A stretch of DNA of 64,000 nt from Burkholderiaceae bacterium (GTDB taxonomy: Bacteria; Pseudomonadota; Gammaproteobacteria; Burkholderiales; Burkholderiaceae_C): contig CAJYPV010000032.1 in NCBI GenBank assembly GCA_913776825.1, forward strand, positions 186,001 to 250,000, written 5' to 3'. The translations under genes were made by a program, and so were the position numbers. Positions 1-6,971 of this stretch are shown piece after piece (position 1 is the first letter of the stretch; the number at the start of each line of letters is the position of its first letter). The notes beneath the pieces were generated by a model that saw only the letters and a list, made by a program, of their open reading frames with translations, was not told where the DNA came from and made no database searches.

Positions 1-27
1 ACCACCGATTGCTGCTCCACCAGACAT
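1..27 (-). CDS. N-terminus of a further T3SS-operon gene (partial)
   Basis: Only the first nine codons (MSGGAAIGG) lie in the window; the gene continues off the left edge. The start is supported by an AGGAGAGA ribosome-binding site just upstream. It is the next leftward gene after the YscG-like chaperone, and in Ysc/SPI-2-like operons a needle, rod or filament subunit is expected near this point. Identity cannot be decided from nine residues. Confidence 0.5.
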
Positions 28-239
28 GACTCTCTCCTAGTTGAAATGGAAGTTGACTTCCGGAATGTGGGCGCCGTGAGGCACCCGAAAAAGATGAAAC
101 GAACCATTCGTTCCACCGAACAGGTCGCGCCCATCGATCCGTGGATCGGTCCCGGCAGGGATGGGTCGCGGGTTGCGGACATCGAGCGATCGTGGAATCG
201 CCCGATCTCCGCGCATTCATCGGCCCTCGGGCCGTGGTC
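28..239. other. Non-coding spacer inside the T3SS operon
   Basis: This 212-bp gap separates the YscG-like gene from the next leftward gene. It has several CGAA tetramers (86, 100, 117) but none at 16-nt spacing, so I see no hrpII/PIP box. No convincing ORF or terminator is visible. Confidence 0.4.
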
Positions 240-644
240 TCACTGCAGGGTCGCTGCGTACGCCAGCACGCCGTTGGCGGCCTGACGCACGTTCTGATCC
301 GCGCTGGTGGCGAGGATCTCGTCCAGGATCTCCTTCCAGCGGGCATCACGCGCCAGCAGGAAGGCCGTGGCCAGCGCCACCTTGGCCCCTTCATCGTCCG
401 GATGCGCCTCCACATGCTGGCCGAGCGTGGCGGAGGCGTACTCCGCATCGCCGCCGATGCCGTGGGCGATGGCGCGGCAGACCCGGAACGGCGTCGGGTC
501 GTCGAGGGTGAGCTCGACGGCGGCGCTGACGGTGTCGGCGTCATCACGGACCCGGTACACCGCACCCAGCAGACCCACCGCCATCAGGTTGCGGTAGACC
601 AGCGGGTAGCCGGCCGCGTCGGGGGTCAGGGCAGTGGCGGTCAT
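240..644 (-). CDS. sctG: YscG/SsaH-family T3SS needle co-chaperone
   Basis: The product is 134 aa, cytoplasmic and almost entirely helical. The C-terminal half (about residues 75-130) reads as tetratricopeptide-like helices. It matches the size and style of the YscG/SsaH/EscG chaperones, which hold the needle subunit together with a YscE-type partner before secretion. A strong AAGGAG ribosome-binding site precedes the ATG. The neighbour upstream is a small YscE-like protein, the expected partner. HrpB1/HrpK proteins look similar, but the C-D-E-G gene order favours YscG. The assignment is from residue pattern and context, not alignment. Confidence 0.65.
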   Translation of the reverse strand: MTATALTPDAAGYPLVYRNLMAVGLLGAVYRVRDDADTVSAAVELTLDDPTPFRVCRAIAHGIGGDAEYASATLGQHVEAHPDDEGAKVALATAFLLARDARWKEILDEILATSADQNVRQAANGVLAYAATLQ

Positions 645-728
645 CGGGGGCTCCTTGTGATGTTCTTGGAAAGGGACGACGTGGGTCGGTCGATCGGACC
701 TGAGATCGCTCGGTCCGACGCGCGGCGA

Positions 729-992
729 TCAGGCCGGCAGCGAGGCGGTGTGGATGGACTCCCACACATGGCGCACGATGCGCTGCGAGGCACGGAAGCC
801 TTCGATCAGCTGCGAGGTGAGCTGACGCTCGGCGTCCGGCAGCGCGGTCTGCAGATGGCTTTCGCTGGTCTGCGCCACGGTGTCGAAGTAGCTCAGCATC
901 GCGCGTGTGCGTTCGCCGCTCAGGTCGTCGGTCAGGGTCTTCTCGATGTGCGCGAGGTCCGCGAACACGGTCTGCTCGAGGGGGTTGTCCAT
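729..992 (-). CDS. YscE/EscE-like T3SS co-chaperone
   Basis: The product is 87 aa, acidic and predicted as two long helices, with no signal peptide or membrane segment. Its position directly after sctD matches yscE/ssaE, whose products pair with YscG to keep the needle subunit soluble. The start codon shares its A with the sctD stop (TGATG), and GGAGAACCC upstream is a good ribosome-binding site, so translation is probably coupled to sctD. The family is poorly conserved; the call rests on size, fold and gene order. Confidence 0.55.
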   Translation of the reverse strand: MDNPLEQTVFADLAHIEKTLTDDLSGERTRAMLSYFDTVAQTSESHLQTALPDAERQLTSQLIEGFRASQRIVRHVWESIHTASLPA

Positions 993-2041
993 CAGGGTTC
1001 TCCGAGAGGTGTGGGGTTGACGACAGGGTTGACGGCTGCGGGCGCCGCATCGGTGTCGGACGTGGCGTCCTCCACCGGCGTCCGCAGCGAGAGATGCTTG
1101 ATGCCATCGGCGGTCTGCACGTACTGCAGGCCGTCGTCATGCAGCATCGCGCCGACACGGGCCCGCGAGGTCGGCAGCATTTCGGTGGCCAGCACCTCGA
1201 TGCGGGCGACCAGCGGGCCGATGTCGGTGGCCACGCGGCGGGCTTCGCTGCGCAACTGGTCGGGATCGGGCGTCTGGCCTTCGACCGCGAACACGCCCTG
1301 GCCGCGATAGCTCACCCGCAGGCCGGGCTGATTCAGCGCATCGCCGATCTGGCGCATCAGGTCGCTGGCGGCGGCATAGCGATGCAGCACCAGGTCTTCG
1401 CCGAACGGCTGCAAGGCGGTGCGCACCCGGGCGATGGCGGCGCTGTCGGGCAGCAGGCCCTCCACCACGACGCGGCGATCGATCTCGCGCACCGTCAGGC
1501 CCAGCACGCCGGCCGATGACAGCGCGCGCTGCACCCGCTCCAGCGGCCGGATCGGCGCGGTGGCGGTGGCCGATGCGACGGTCTGGGTGGAGACCACGAT
1601 CCCGAGCCCCGCCGTCAGCGCGGCGACACACACCACCGCGCCGACCTTCATGCCGGTCGAGCGCTTGCGCGGCGCGGCGGCGGGCTGGGCGGGCGCCATC
1701 AGCGTCTGCATCAGGGTCAGGTCGCTCGGCCAGGTGGCGCCATCGGGACCGGCGCACAGGACGATGTCTCCGAAGCGCTTCGGCTGGAAGTCGACCAGCC
1801 GGCCCAGGGGGCTGGCGGGCTGACCATCCGGTCCGCTGACATGAAGCGCGAGAGACACGTCGTTTCCTTCCTGGTCGGCCATCGGGTCGACCGCTTCGTC
1901 GAACATCAGGATCAGCGCGGGCTGGTCCCAATCGCTGATCTGCAGGTCGGCGTCGTCATCGGGGCCGATGCGGTAGTGCCGACGGGTCAACAGTAATTGC
2001 GCTCCCGCATGCAGACCGGTGAGGATGCGAAGCTGCTTCAT
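992..2041 (-). CDS. sctD: T3SS inner-membrane ring protein SctD (FHA domain)
   Basis: The 349-aa product opens with a cytoplasmic FHA-like domain (about residues 1-100, starting MKQLRILTGLHAG). A Lys/Arg-rich linker and one transmembrane helix (about residues 131-155) follow, then periplasmic ring/BON-like repeats (for example VQRALSSAGVLGLTVREIDR). This is the YscD/PrgH/SsaD layout that forms the outer inner-membrane ring of the injectisome. I chose the ATG at 2041 over one at 2104 because the FHA fold starts at 2041 and the longer form would overlap sctC. Proline- and serine-rich C-terminal tail. Confidence 0.88.
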   Translation of the reverse strand: MKQLRILTGLHAGAQLLLTRRHYRIGPDDDADLQISDWDQPALILMFDEAVDPMADQEGNDVSLALHVSGPDGQPASPLGRLVDFQPKRFGDIVLCAGPDGATWPSDLTLMQTLMAPAQPAAAPRKRSTGMKVGAVVCVAALTAGLGIVVSTQTVASATATAPIRPLERVQRALSSAGVLGLTVREIDRRVVVEGLLPDSAAIARVRTALQPFGEDLVLHRYAAASDLMRQIGDALNQPGLRVSYRGQGVFAVEGQTPDPDQLRSEARRVATDIGPLVARIEVLATEMLPTSRARVGAMLHDDGLQYVQTADGIKHLSLRTPVEDATSDTDAAPAAVNPVVNPTPLGEP

Positions 2042-2081
2042 GGTTTGCGAATCCTGGTGCGAGGCGGTGGACGGGCGGTCG

Positions 2082-4064
2082 TCAGGACGCGGAGCCCGCG
2101 TCATGCATGAACGATTCCGGCACCGGTGTGGACAGCGTCGGGGCAGGCGCGGAGGCCGGTGCCATCGGGGCTTTCTCGCCGCGCGACGGTCCCACGCCCG
2201 ACAGGCCGGACGAGGTGCCCGCTGCCGTCGGTGGCAGATCCAGCGGCTCGCGGATCAGGCGCGGCGAGATCAGGAACAGGCGCTCGCTCGAGCCGGACAA
2301 CTCGGAGGTCTGACGGAACAGACCGCCCAGCAGCGGCACGCGTCCCAGCACCGGCACCTCATCGCGCCGCGTGGACTGGTTGGTGGTGGTGATGCCGCCG
2401 ATCAGCAGGCTCTCGCCTTCACCGACATGCGCCTCGGTCATGATCTCGGTGCGCTTGACGATGGGCACGTTGTCCACACGGTCGGCCTCGAAGCTGCCGT
2501 CCTCGATGTAGAGCGACAGCTTGATGCGCCGGGACACCCCGCTGCCATCGGGGATCGACGTGATCTGCGGCGTGACCTGCAGCAGCGTGCCGGCCTCGAT
2601 CTGGAACACATTCGCTTCCAGATTGCCGGCCACCCGCACCGTCACCACGCGCTTCTCGCGCATCACTGCCGGCCGGTTGGCGACGCCCAGCACCTTGGGC
2701 TTGGCGACCACCTTGGCCTTGCCGCGCGCGCTCAGGGCATTGATGCGCGCCATCAGCTCTCGACCGGCGTTGGACCAGAGCGTGCTCAAGGTGAAGGTGC
2801 CGGAGGTGTCGCCAGCCGGACCGGTCACGCCGAGGCTGCTCTTGCTGCCCTTCAGGTTCCAGTCGATGCCCAGCGATTCGATGCTGTCGCTGCTGACGTC
2901 GATGATGGTCGCTTCCAGCTCGACCAGCACCGGCTGCACATCCAGCCGGCGGATCAGGTCGATGTATTCATCCATGCGCTGCGGACGGCCATGGATCACC
3001 ACCGAGTTCGTGCCTTCATCGGCTTCGAAGACGGGCGGCGTGTCGTCGTCGACCGGGCTTTGCAGTCCGCGTGAACTGCCGCTGCTGCCGGCCCCCTTTT
3101 GCGAGGGCTGACCGGTGGTGGTCTGGCCCGGCTTGCGGGCCATCACATCGGCCAGGCGGTTGTCGCGGCCCATCACGCCTTGCAGCGCACGCAGCTTCTC
3201 GGGTTGCACCTCGACCATCGTGGGCGCATCGGCTGCGGCGGCCGGGCCATTGGTGGCGCCGCCATACAGCGAGGTCAGGGTCGAGGCCACGCCACGGATG
3301 CGGGTCTGTCCGAAGTTGCGATCGCCCGCCGAGGCGAAGCGCAGCGGCACCACCCGCACCGTCTTGCGGCCCCGCTCCATCGCGCCGACGTCGAGCGATT
3401 CGATCGCCGCGGCGATCAGCTCCACATGGCGCGGCGGGCCATAGACCAGCAGCGTGCTCTCATTCGCATTGAAGCGCAGCGGGAAGCGGCTGTCGCCCAG
3501 CTGCAGCGATTCCAGCAGCTCGGCGACCTGCTCGCGCTTGAAGCCCTTGAGCCGGAACAGCCGGCTTTGCACCGAGCCCGCCGGATAGAAGTAGAGCGCG
3601 GTGCCGTCGTGGTACCAGACGATGCCGTAGGCCCGTGCCATCGAGTCCAGGAACTTCTCGGGCGTGGTGTCGAAGGTGGCCTGCACCATGCCTTCGATGC
3701 CGTCGGCCATCACGGCGGGCAGACCCTGGCTGGCGGCGAAGTCCATCAGCACTTCGCTCACCCGCTTGCCTTCGGCCTTGTAGACGAAGCGCTGATTGCG
3801 CCACTGGCGGGAGACCCGCGTGTTGGCGCGCGGGGTCTTGGCTGCCGGCGTGCGCGCGGCGGGCGGCGCGGTGATGGTGGTCGCGGGCGCGTCGGTGGGC
3901 GGCGCGGGCTCCGGGGTCTGACGCGCCGACCAGGTCAGCGTGGGCGCGCACAGCGCCAGGCTCACACACAGGCGCGACAGCGCGGGCAATCGAAGGCGGG
4001 GGGCAAGCACGGTGGGACGACCTGTTTTCTGAACTTCGCGCGGGGGCGGCACGCGGCATCGCAT
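2082..4064 (-). CDS. sctC: T3SS outer-membrane secretin SctC
   Basis: The 660-aa product forms the outer-membrane ring of the injectisome. An N-terminal signal peptide ends near TLTWSA, followed by a Pro/Ala/Thr-rich stretch, the N0/N1 domains (from about VYKAEGKRVSEVL), an N3-like domain, and the secretin barrel with the diagnostic motif VPVLGRVPLLGGLFR near the C-terminus. A GTG at 4010 would start the signal peptide more tightly and is a possible alternative start. A Ser/Pro-rich tail of roughly 50 residues follows the barrel. The gene lies 19 bp after the 67-aa gene, in one operon driven by the hrpII-type box at 4353-4376. Confidence 0.93.
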   Translation of the reverse strand: MRCRVPPPREVQKTGRPTVLAPRLRLPALSRLCVSLALCAPTLTWSARQTPEPAPPTDAPATTITAPPAARTPAAKTPRANTRVSRQWRNQRFVYKAEGKRVSEVLMDFAASQGLPAVMADGIEGMVQATFDTTPEKFLDSMARAYGIVWYHDGTALYFYPAGSVQSRLFRLKGFKREQVAELLESLQLGDSRFPLRFNANESTLLVYGPPRHVELIAAAIESLDVGAMERGRKTVRVVPLRFASAGDRNFGQTRIRGVASTLTSLYGGATNGPAAAADAPTMVEVQPEKLRALQGVMGRDNRLADVMARKPGQTTTGQPSQKGAGSSGSSRGLQSPVDDDTPPVFEADEGTNSVVIHGRPQRMDEYIDLIRRLDVQPVLVELEATIIDVSSDSIESLGIDWNLKGSKSSLGVTGPAGDTSGTFTLSTLWSNAGRELMARINALSARGKAKVVAKPKVLGVANRPAVMREKRVVTVRVAGNLEANVFQIEAGTLLQVTPQITSIPDGSGVSRRIKLSLYIEDGSFEADRVDNVPIVKRTEIMTEAHVGEGESLLIGGITTTNQSTRRDEVPVLGRVPLLGGLFRQTSELSGSSERLFLISPRLIREPLDLPPTAAGTSSGLSGVGPSRGEKAPMAPASAPAPTLSTPVPESFMHDAGSAS

Positions 4065-4083
4065 GCCGTGCGGTCGAGGAGGC

Positions 4084-4287
4084 TTATTCCTCGTCCTGCA
4101 TCGACTGCTTGATCGCGTCGGTCATCTTGGTCATCGACTTGTTCATCGCCTGCTGGCCCTGCTGCATCTGCATCATCATTCGTTGGGCGATCAGGCCTTC
4201 GAACTTGTCCATCGCGGCGGCATCGGGCGTGCTGGCGGCCGGCGTGGTGCTGGTGGCGGCCGTCGTCGACGAAATCGGCTGAGTCAT
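4084..4287 (-). CDS. Small T3SS-associated protein, first gene of the sctC operon
   Basis: The 67-aa product has a Thr/Ala/Ser-rich N-terminal third and a helical C-terminal part full of Met and Gln (GLIAQRMMMQMQQGQQAMNK), ending in acidic QDEE. It has no signal peptide. The ATG at 4287 has a GGAG site six bases upstream and lies about 20 bp after the inferred transcription start of the box at 4353-4376, so it is the first gene of the operon. Size and an amphipathic helix fit a secreted needle, rod or pilin-like subunit or a small regulator, but I do not recognise a family. Confidence 0.65.
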   Translation of the reverse strand: MTQPISSTTAATSTTPAASTPDAAAMDKFEGLIAQRMMMQMQQGQQAMNKSMTKMTDAIKQSMQDEE

Positions 4288-4314
4288 CTCATGCTCCAGA
4301 GAGGCGATGGCCGG

Positions 4315-4376
4315 ACCATAGAAGCGCCCGCCCATCCCCTTGCCGCTGGACCCGAAGCGGACGACTCGCAGGCGAA
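4315..4376 (-). promoter_or_regulatory. hrpII/PIP-type promoter of the sctC operon
   Basis: Read on the minus strand, TTCGC-N15-TTCGG (tetramers at 4373-4376 and 4353-4356, exactly 16 nt apart) is followed after 32 nt by TATGGT (4315-4320), which fits YANNNT. HrpB (Ralstonia) and HrpX (Xanthomonas) are known to activate TTCG-N16-TTCG boxes with a -10 about 30-32 nt downstream. The ATG at 4287 follows about 20 nt after the predicted start. Confidence 0.82.
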
Positions 4377-4391
4377 GTGAGCGGCCCCGAA

Positions 4392-4452
4392 TTCGGCTGC
4401 GGACGAGGGGCTTCGCATGGCGCCGATCACGCGAGGGGCTGCTGCCTAGAGT
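4392..4452 (+). promoter_or_regulatory. hrpII/PIP-type promoter of the lytic transglycosylase
   Basis: TTCG at 4392-4395 and TTCG at 4412-4415 are exactly 16 nt apart. They are followed after 31 nt by TAGAGT (4447-4452), which fits the YANNNT -10 element. The transglycosylase ATG is at 4484, giving a short leader. The box lies back-to-back with the one at 4353-4376 on the other strand, so one activator could fire both directions. Confidence 0.82.
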
Positions 4453-4483
4453 CCAGGTCTTTATTTGCGATGGAGACCTGGGC

Positions 4484-5491
4484 ATGTCGTCATCAGGGTT
4501 GTTGTCGCCGGCGCATGGGCCCATGCCGACGCGGCATGAGGCCGCCACCGTCGGTGTGTGGCGTGTGCAACGTGCTGTCGAGCGTTTGTCACGAGGCGTG
4601 ATCCGGCCGGCGTCGACGGTGCGAATCGCCCTCGGACCGCACACCTTGACCAAGGCGGTGGCGTGGGCCAGCGCCACCTGGCTGGCGGTGTTGCTGTTGA
4701 GCGCGCCCTCTGCGGCGCGGGCCCAGGCGCTGGGCGCTTCGGCCGGTGCGACGGCGCAGAGCGTCGCGCGCACCGGTGCCATGGCCGGTGGTAGCGATAC
4801 CGGGACGACCGTGGACACCGTGCTGCGCTATCGGTGCACCTTGCTGGATGGCGGCGTGCATCTGCTGGTGGAAGACCTGCGCCAGCGTCATCCGGAGATG
4901 GTCGAAACCTGCGAGCCGGTGCGCATCGAGGCCCGCGCCCAGCGCATCGAGGACAGCGCCGAGCTGCCGATGCCCAGCCGTCGCCACGTCGCCTGGTTCA
5001 CCGTGATCCAGGGCGCGTCCACCCCATGGGAGGGCGAGGCCGCACCGGGCTGGCGCGCCATGCCGCCGGCACTCGCGGCGCTGGTGCAGACGGCGAGTGA
5101 TCGGCACCAACTCGATCCGGTGCTGGTGTCCGCGCTGATCTTTCAGGAGTCGCGCTATCAGACGAAGGCGCGCTCGCCCAAGGGCGCGATGGGACTGATG
5201 CAACTGATGCCGGCGACGGCCGCGCGCTATGGCGTGACGTCGGCGCAGGACCTGCTCGATCCCCGCATCAATGTGGATGTCGGCGTGCGCCATCTGCGCA
5301 GCCTGCATGACCGCTACGACGGCAACATCGACCTCATGCTCGCGGCCTACAACGCGGGTGAAGGCGCGGTGAGTCGCTACGGCAATCGCATTCCGCCGTT
5401 CCGCGAAACCGAGGATTACGTGCGCCAGATCACCGCGCGTGTTGGCATGCCTGGCCCCCGCATTTCGGGGGGCATAAATGCAAATGAATGA
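4484..5491 (+). CDS. T3SS-associated lytic transglycosylase
   Basis: The 335-aa product has an N-terminal hydrophobic export signal (WASATWLAVLLLSAPSAARA) and a C-terminal SLT domain. Diagnostic motifs are the catalytic Glu in IFQESRYQ, then GAMGLMQLMPATA and LAAYNAGEGAV. It should cleave peptidoglycan locally so the injectisome can cross the wall, like IagB/IpgF/HpaH proteins. The middle region (about 95-190) is not a known domain to me. I chose the ATG at 4484 because GGAG lies eight bases upstream and it follows the hrpII-type promoter; an in-frame upstream ATG at 4340 would lie ahead of the promoter. Confidence 0.87.
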   Translation: MSSSGLLSPAHGPMPTRHEAATVGVWRVQRAVERLSRGVIRPASTVRIALGPHTLTKAVAWASATWLAVLLLSAPSAARAQALGASAGATAQSVARTGAMAGGSDTGTTVDTVLRYRCTLLDGGVHLLVEDLRQRHPEMVETCEPVRIEARAQRIEDSAELPMPSRRHVAWFTVIQGASTPWEGEAAPGWRAMPPALAALVQTASDRHQLDPVLVSALIFQESRYQTKARSPKGAMGLMQLMPATAARYGVTSAQDLLDPRINVDVGVRHLRSLHDRYDGNIDLMLAAYNAGEGAVSRYGNRIPPFRETEDYVRQITARVGMPGPRISGGINANE

Positions 5492-5560
5492 AACGTAAAG
5501 GACTTGAAAGGTGGCATTCAGGACAGTGGGAACTCCCCAAGGTCCTCAAGGTGTCCTCCC

Positions 5561-6235
5561 GTGAAAATCGCTACGCTCGCTCCCTCTCGCACGCTTGAGC
5601 AATTTGTTGCCACCGCCTTGCAAGAGGCCGGTTATGAGGCCAGCCTGCATACCCATGTCGCGTCGCTGCTGGCCACGCTGCGCAGCGAAGACATCCAGGC
5701 CGTGCTGCTGGAAGACCATGACCCCTTGATCGATGGCTGGCTCACTGCCTTGCGTCTGCACACCGGCCGACCCCTGCCGGTGATCGTCGTCGGGCTGGGG
5801 GATTCGGTCGGCATCTCACGCGCGCTGCAACGCGGCGCGGACGACTACGCCGTGATCACCGACGGCGCCGAACCCCTGATCCATCGCCTGCGCGGCCGCA
5901 TCCAATCGCGCGTCGACAGCCATCGCGCGACCTCGCTGCGCGCGGGCCCGTATTCGCTGCATGCGCCGACGCAGATCCTGTCCACCGAACGCGGCGAGGT
6001 GAGCCTCACCGCCCGCGAGTTCGCGCTGGCCTGGGCGCTGTTCGAGAACCTCGGCCGCGTGGTGAGCATGCAGACGCTGTCCACCGAAATCTGGGGCCGC
6101 TCCAGCGACATCGGCCGCCGCACCATCGAGCAGCATGTCTACAAGCTGCGCCGCAAGCTGGGCGCCGAGCCCGGCCCCAGCGCGGGCCCGCGCATCCAGA
6201 CGGTCTACGGCGTCGGTTATCGGCTCGAGGTTTGA
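5561..6235 (+). CDS. OmpR-type regulator with degenerate receiver domain
   Basis: The 224-aa product has a receiver-like domain (1-120) and an OmpR/PhoB winged helix (about 128-224, with SLTAREFALAWALFENLGR and VYGVGYRLEV). The residues needed for phosphorylation are missing. The opening acidic pair is replaced (KIATLAPS), the phospho-acceptor position is Glu (AVLLEDHD), the switch Thr is Gly (VVGLGDS), and the Lys after GADDY is absent. It probably acts without a kinase or with another input, as HrpG-like or atypical regulators do. The likely start is GTG at 5561 because the fold begins there. No histidine kinase is nearby; the T3SS position suggests it controls this locus. Confidence 0.8.
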   Translation: MKIATLAPSRTLEQFVATALQEAGYEASLHTHVASLLATLRSEDIQAVLLEDHDPLIDGWLTALRLHTGRPLPVIVVGLGDSVGISRALQRGADDYAVITDGAEPLIHRLRGRIQSRVDSHRATSLRAGPYSLHAPTQILSTERGEVSLTAREFALAWALFENLGRVVSMQTLSTEIWGRSSDIGRRTIEQHVYKLRRKLGAEPGPSAGPRIQTVYGVGYRLEV

Positions 6236-6405
6236 CGACAACGACCCGGCCGCCCGCCGCGCGACGCGACGGACGGCCGGGCCGTTGAGCCCGAACCGGG
6301 ATCGGAGGTGATGAGCGCCTGACGGCAGCGCCGTTGGCGTGCTCAGCGCGATGAGCGCGAGCAGCGCTGTAGTCGCCCTCGGCGTCGATGCCGCTGAGGC
6401 CGCCG

Positions 6406-6840
6406 TCAAGCGGCGGGCAGCACCTCGCGCGTCTCCATCGTGATGCGCTGCATCGCCTGCAGCAACGCGGCGGCGTCGCTGGCGCTGTCGCGCTCGGTGG
6501 AGAACACCTGCATCAACAGCAGCGACCGGCTGCCGGTGTCGAAGCCGAAGACCGGCATCGCCGGGCCGCACAACAGCATCTGGGTGTGCATCACCGCTTC
6601 CAGCACCGGCGCGGCCTGGTCGGACGATCCGAGTGGACCGATCACCGCCTGGGCCATGACTTGCGCGTCGTCGCCGGTCAGCGGGCGGGTCCAGAGGATG
6701 GGCACCTCGCCCAGCATCACGGCGGCGTCGGCTTCACAGCGCTGCTGGTCGGCCTCGCTCAGGCCCAGCGCGGCATGCACGCCGCGGAGCCACGGCAAGG
6801 AGGTGGTGGGCAGGGAATGGGTGGTTGTCGTGGGGGTCAT
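6406..6840 (-). CDS. CesT-like T3SS effector chaperone
   Basis: The 144-aa cytoplasmic product is small and acidic, with alternating strands and helices typical of class I T3SS chaperones (Tir chaperone/CesT family): an N-terminal helix LRGVHAALGL, a strand pair around EVPILWTRPL, and a C-terminal helix SDAAALLQAMQRI. The ATG at 6840 has a GGAGAGG site. It follows the 597-aa secreted-protein candidate by 131 bp on the same strand, the usual effector-chaperone pairing, so that protein is the probable client. The family call is from size, composition and context. Confidence 0.65.
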   Translation of the reverse strand: MTPTTTTHSLPTTSLPWLRGVHAALGLSEADQQRCEADAAVMLGEVPILWTRPLTGDDAQVMAQAVIGPLGSSDQAAPVLEAVMHTQMLLCGPAMPVFGFDTGSRSLLLMQVFSTERDSASDAAALLQAMQRITMETREVLPAA

Positions 6841-6971
6841 AGGCCTCTCCAGGGGATTGATGGGCACGCGTGACGGGCGCGCAGTGCGAGGGTGGTCGGC
6901 CCGCGTGAGCGGGCACGCGGTGTCTGGGCGGGGCGATCGATCGGCCGGCGTGGGCAACGCCGCACAAGAGC

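Noticed and set aside
28-239. hrpII box upstream of the leftmost partial gene
   Set aside because: CGAA tetramers at 86, 100 and 117 are 10, 13 and 27 nt apart, none at 16.
5454-5473. GCCCCC...GGGGGC hairpin as a terminator for the transglycosylase
   Set aside because: It lies inside the coding sequence, 18 bp before the stop, with no T-tract.
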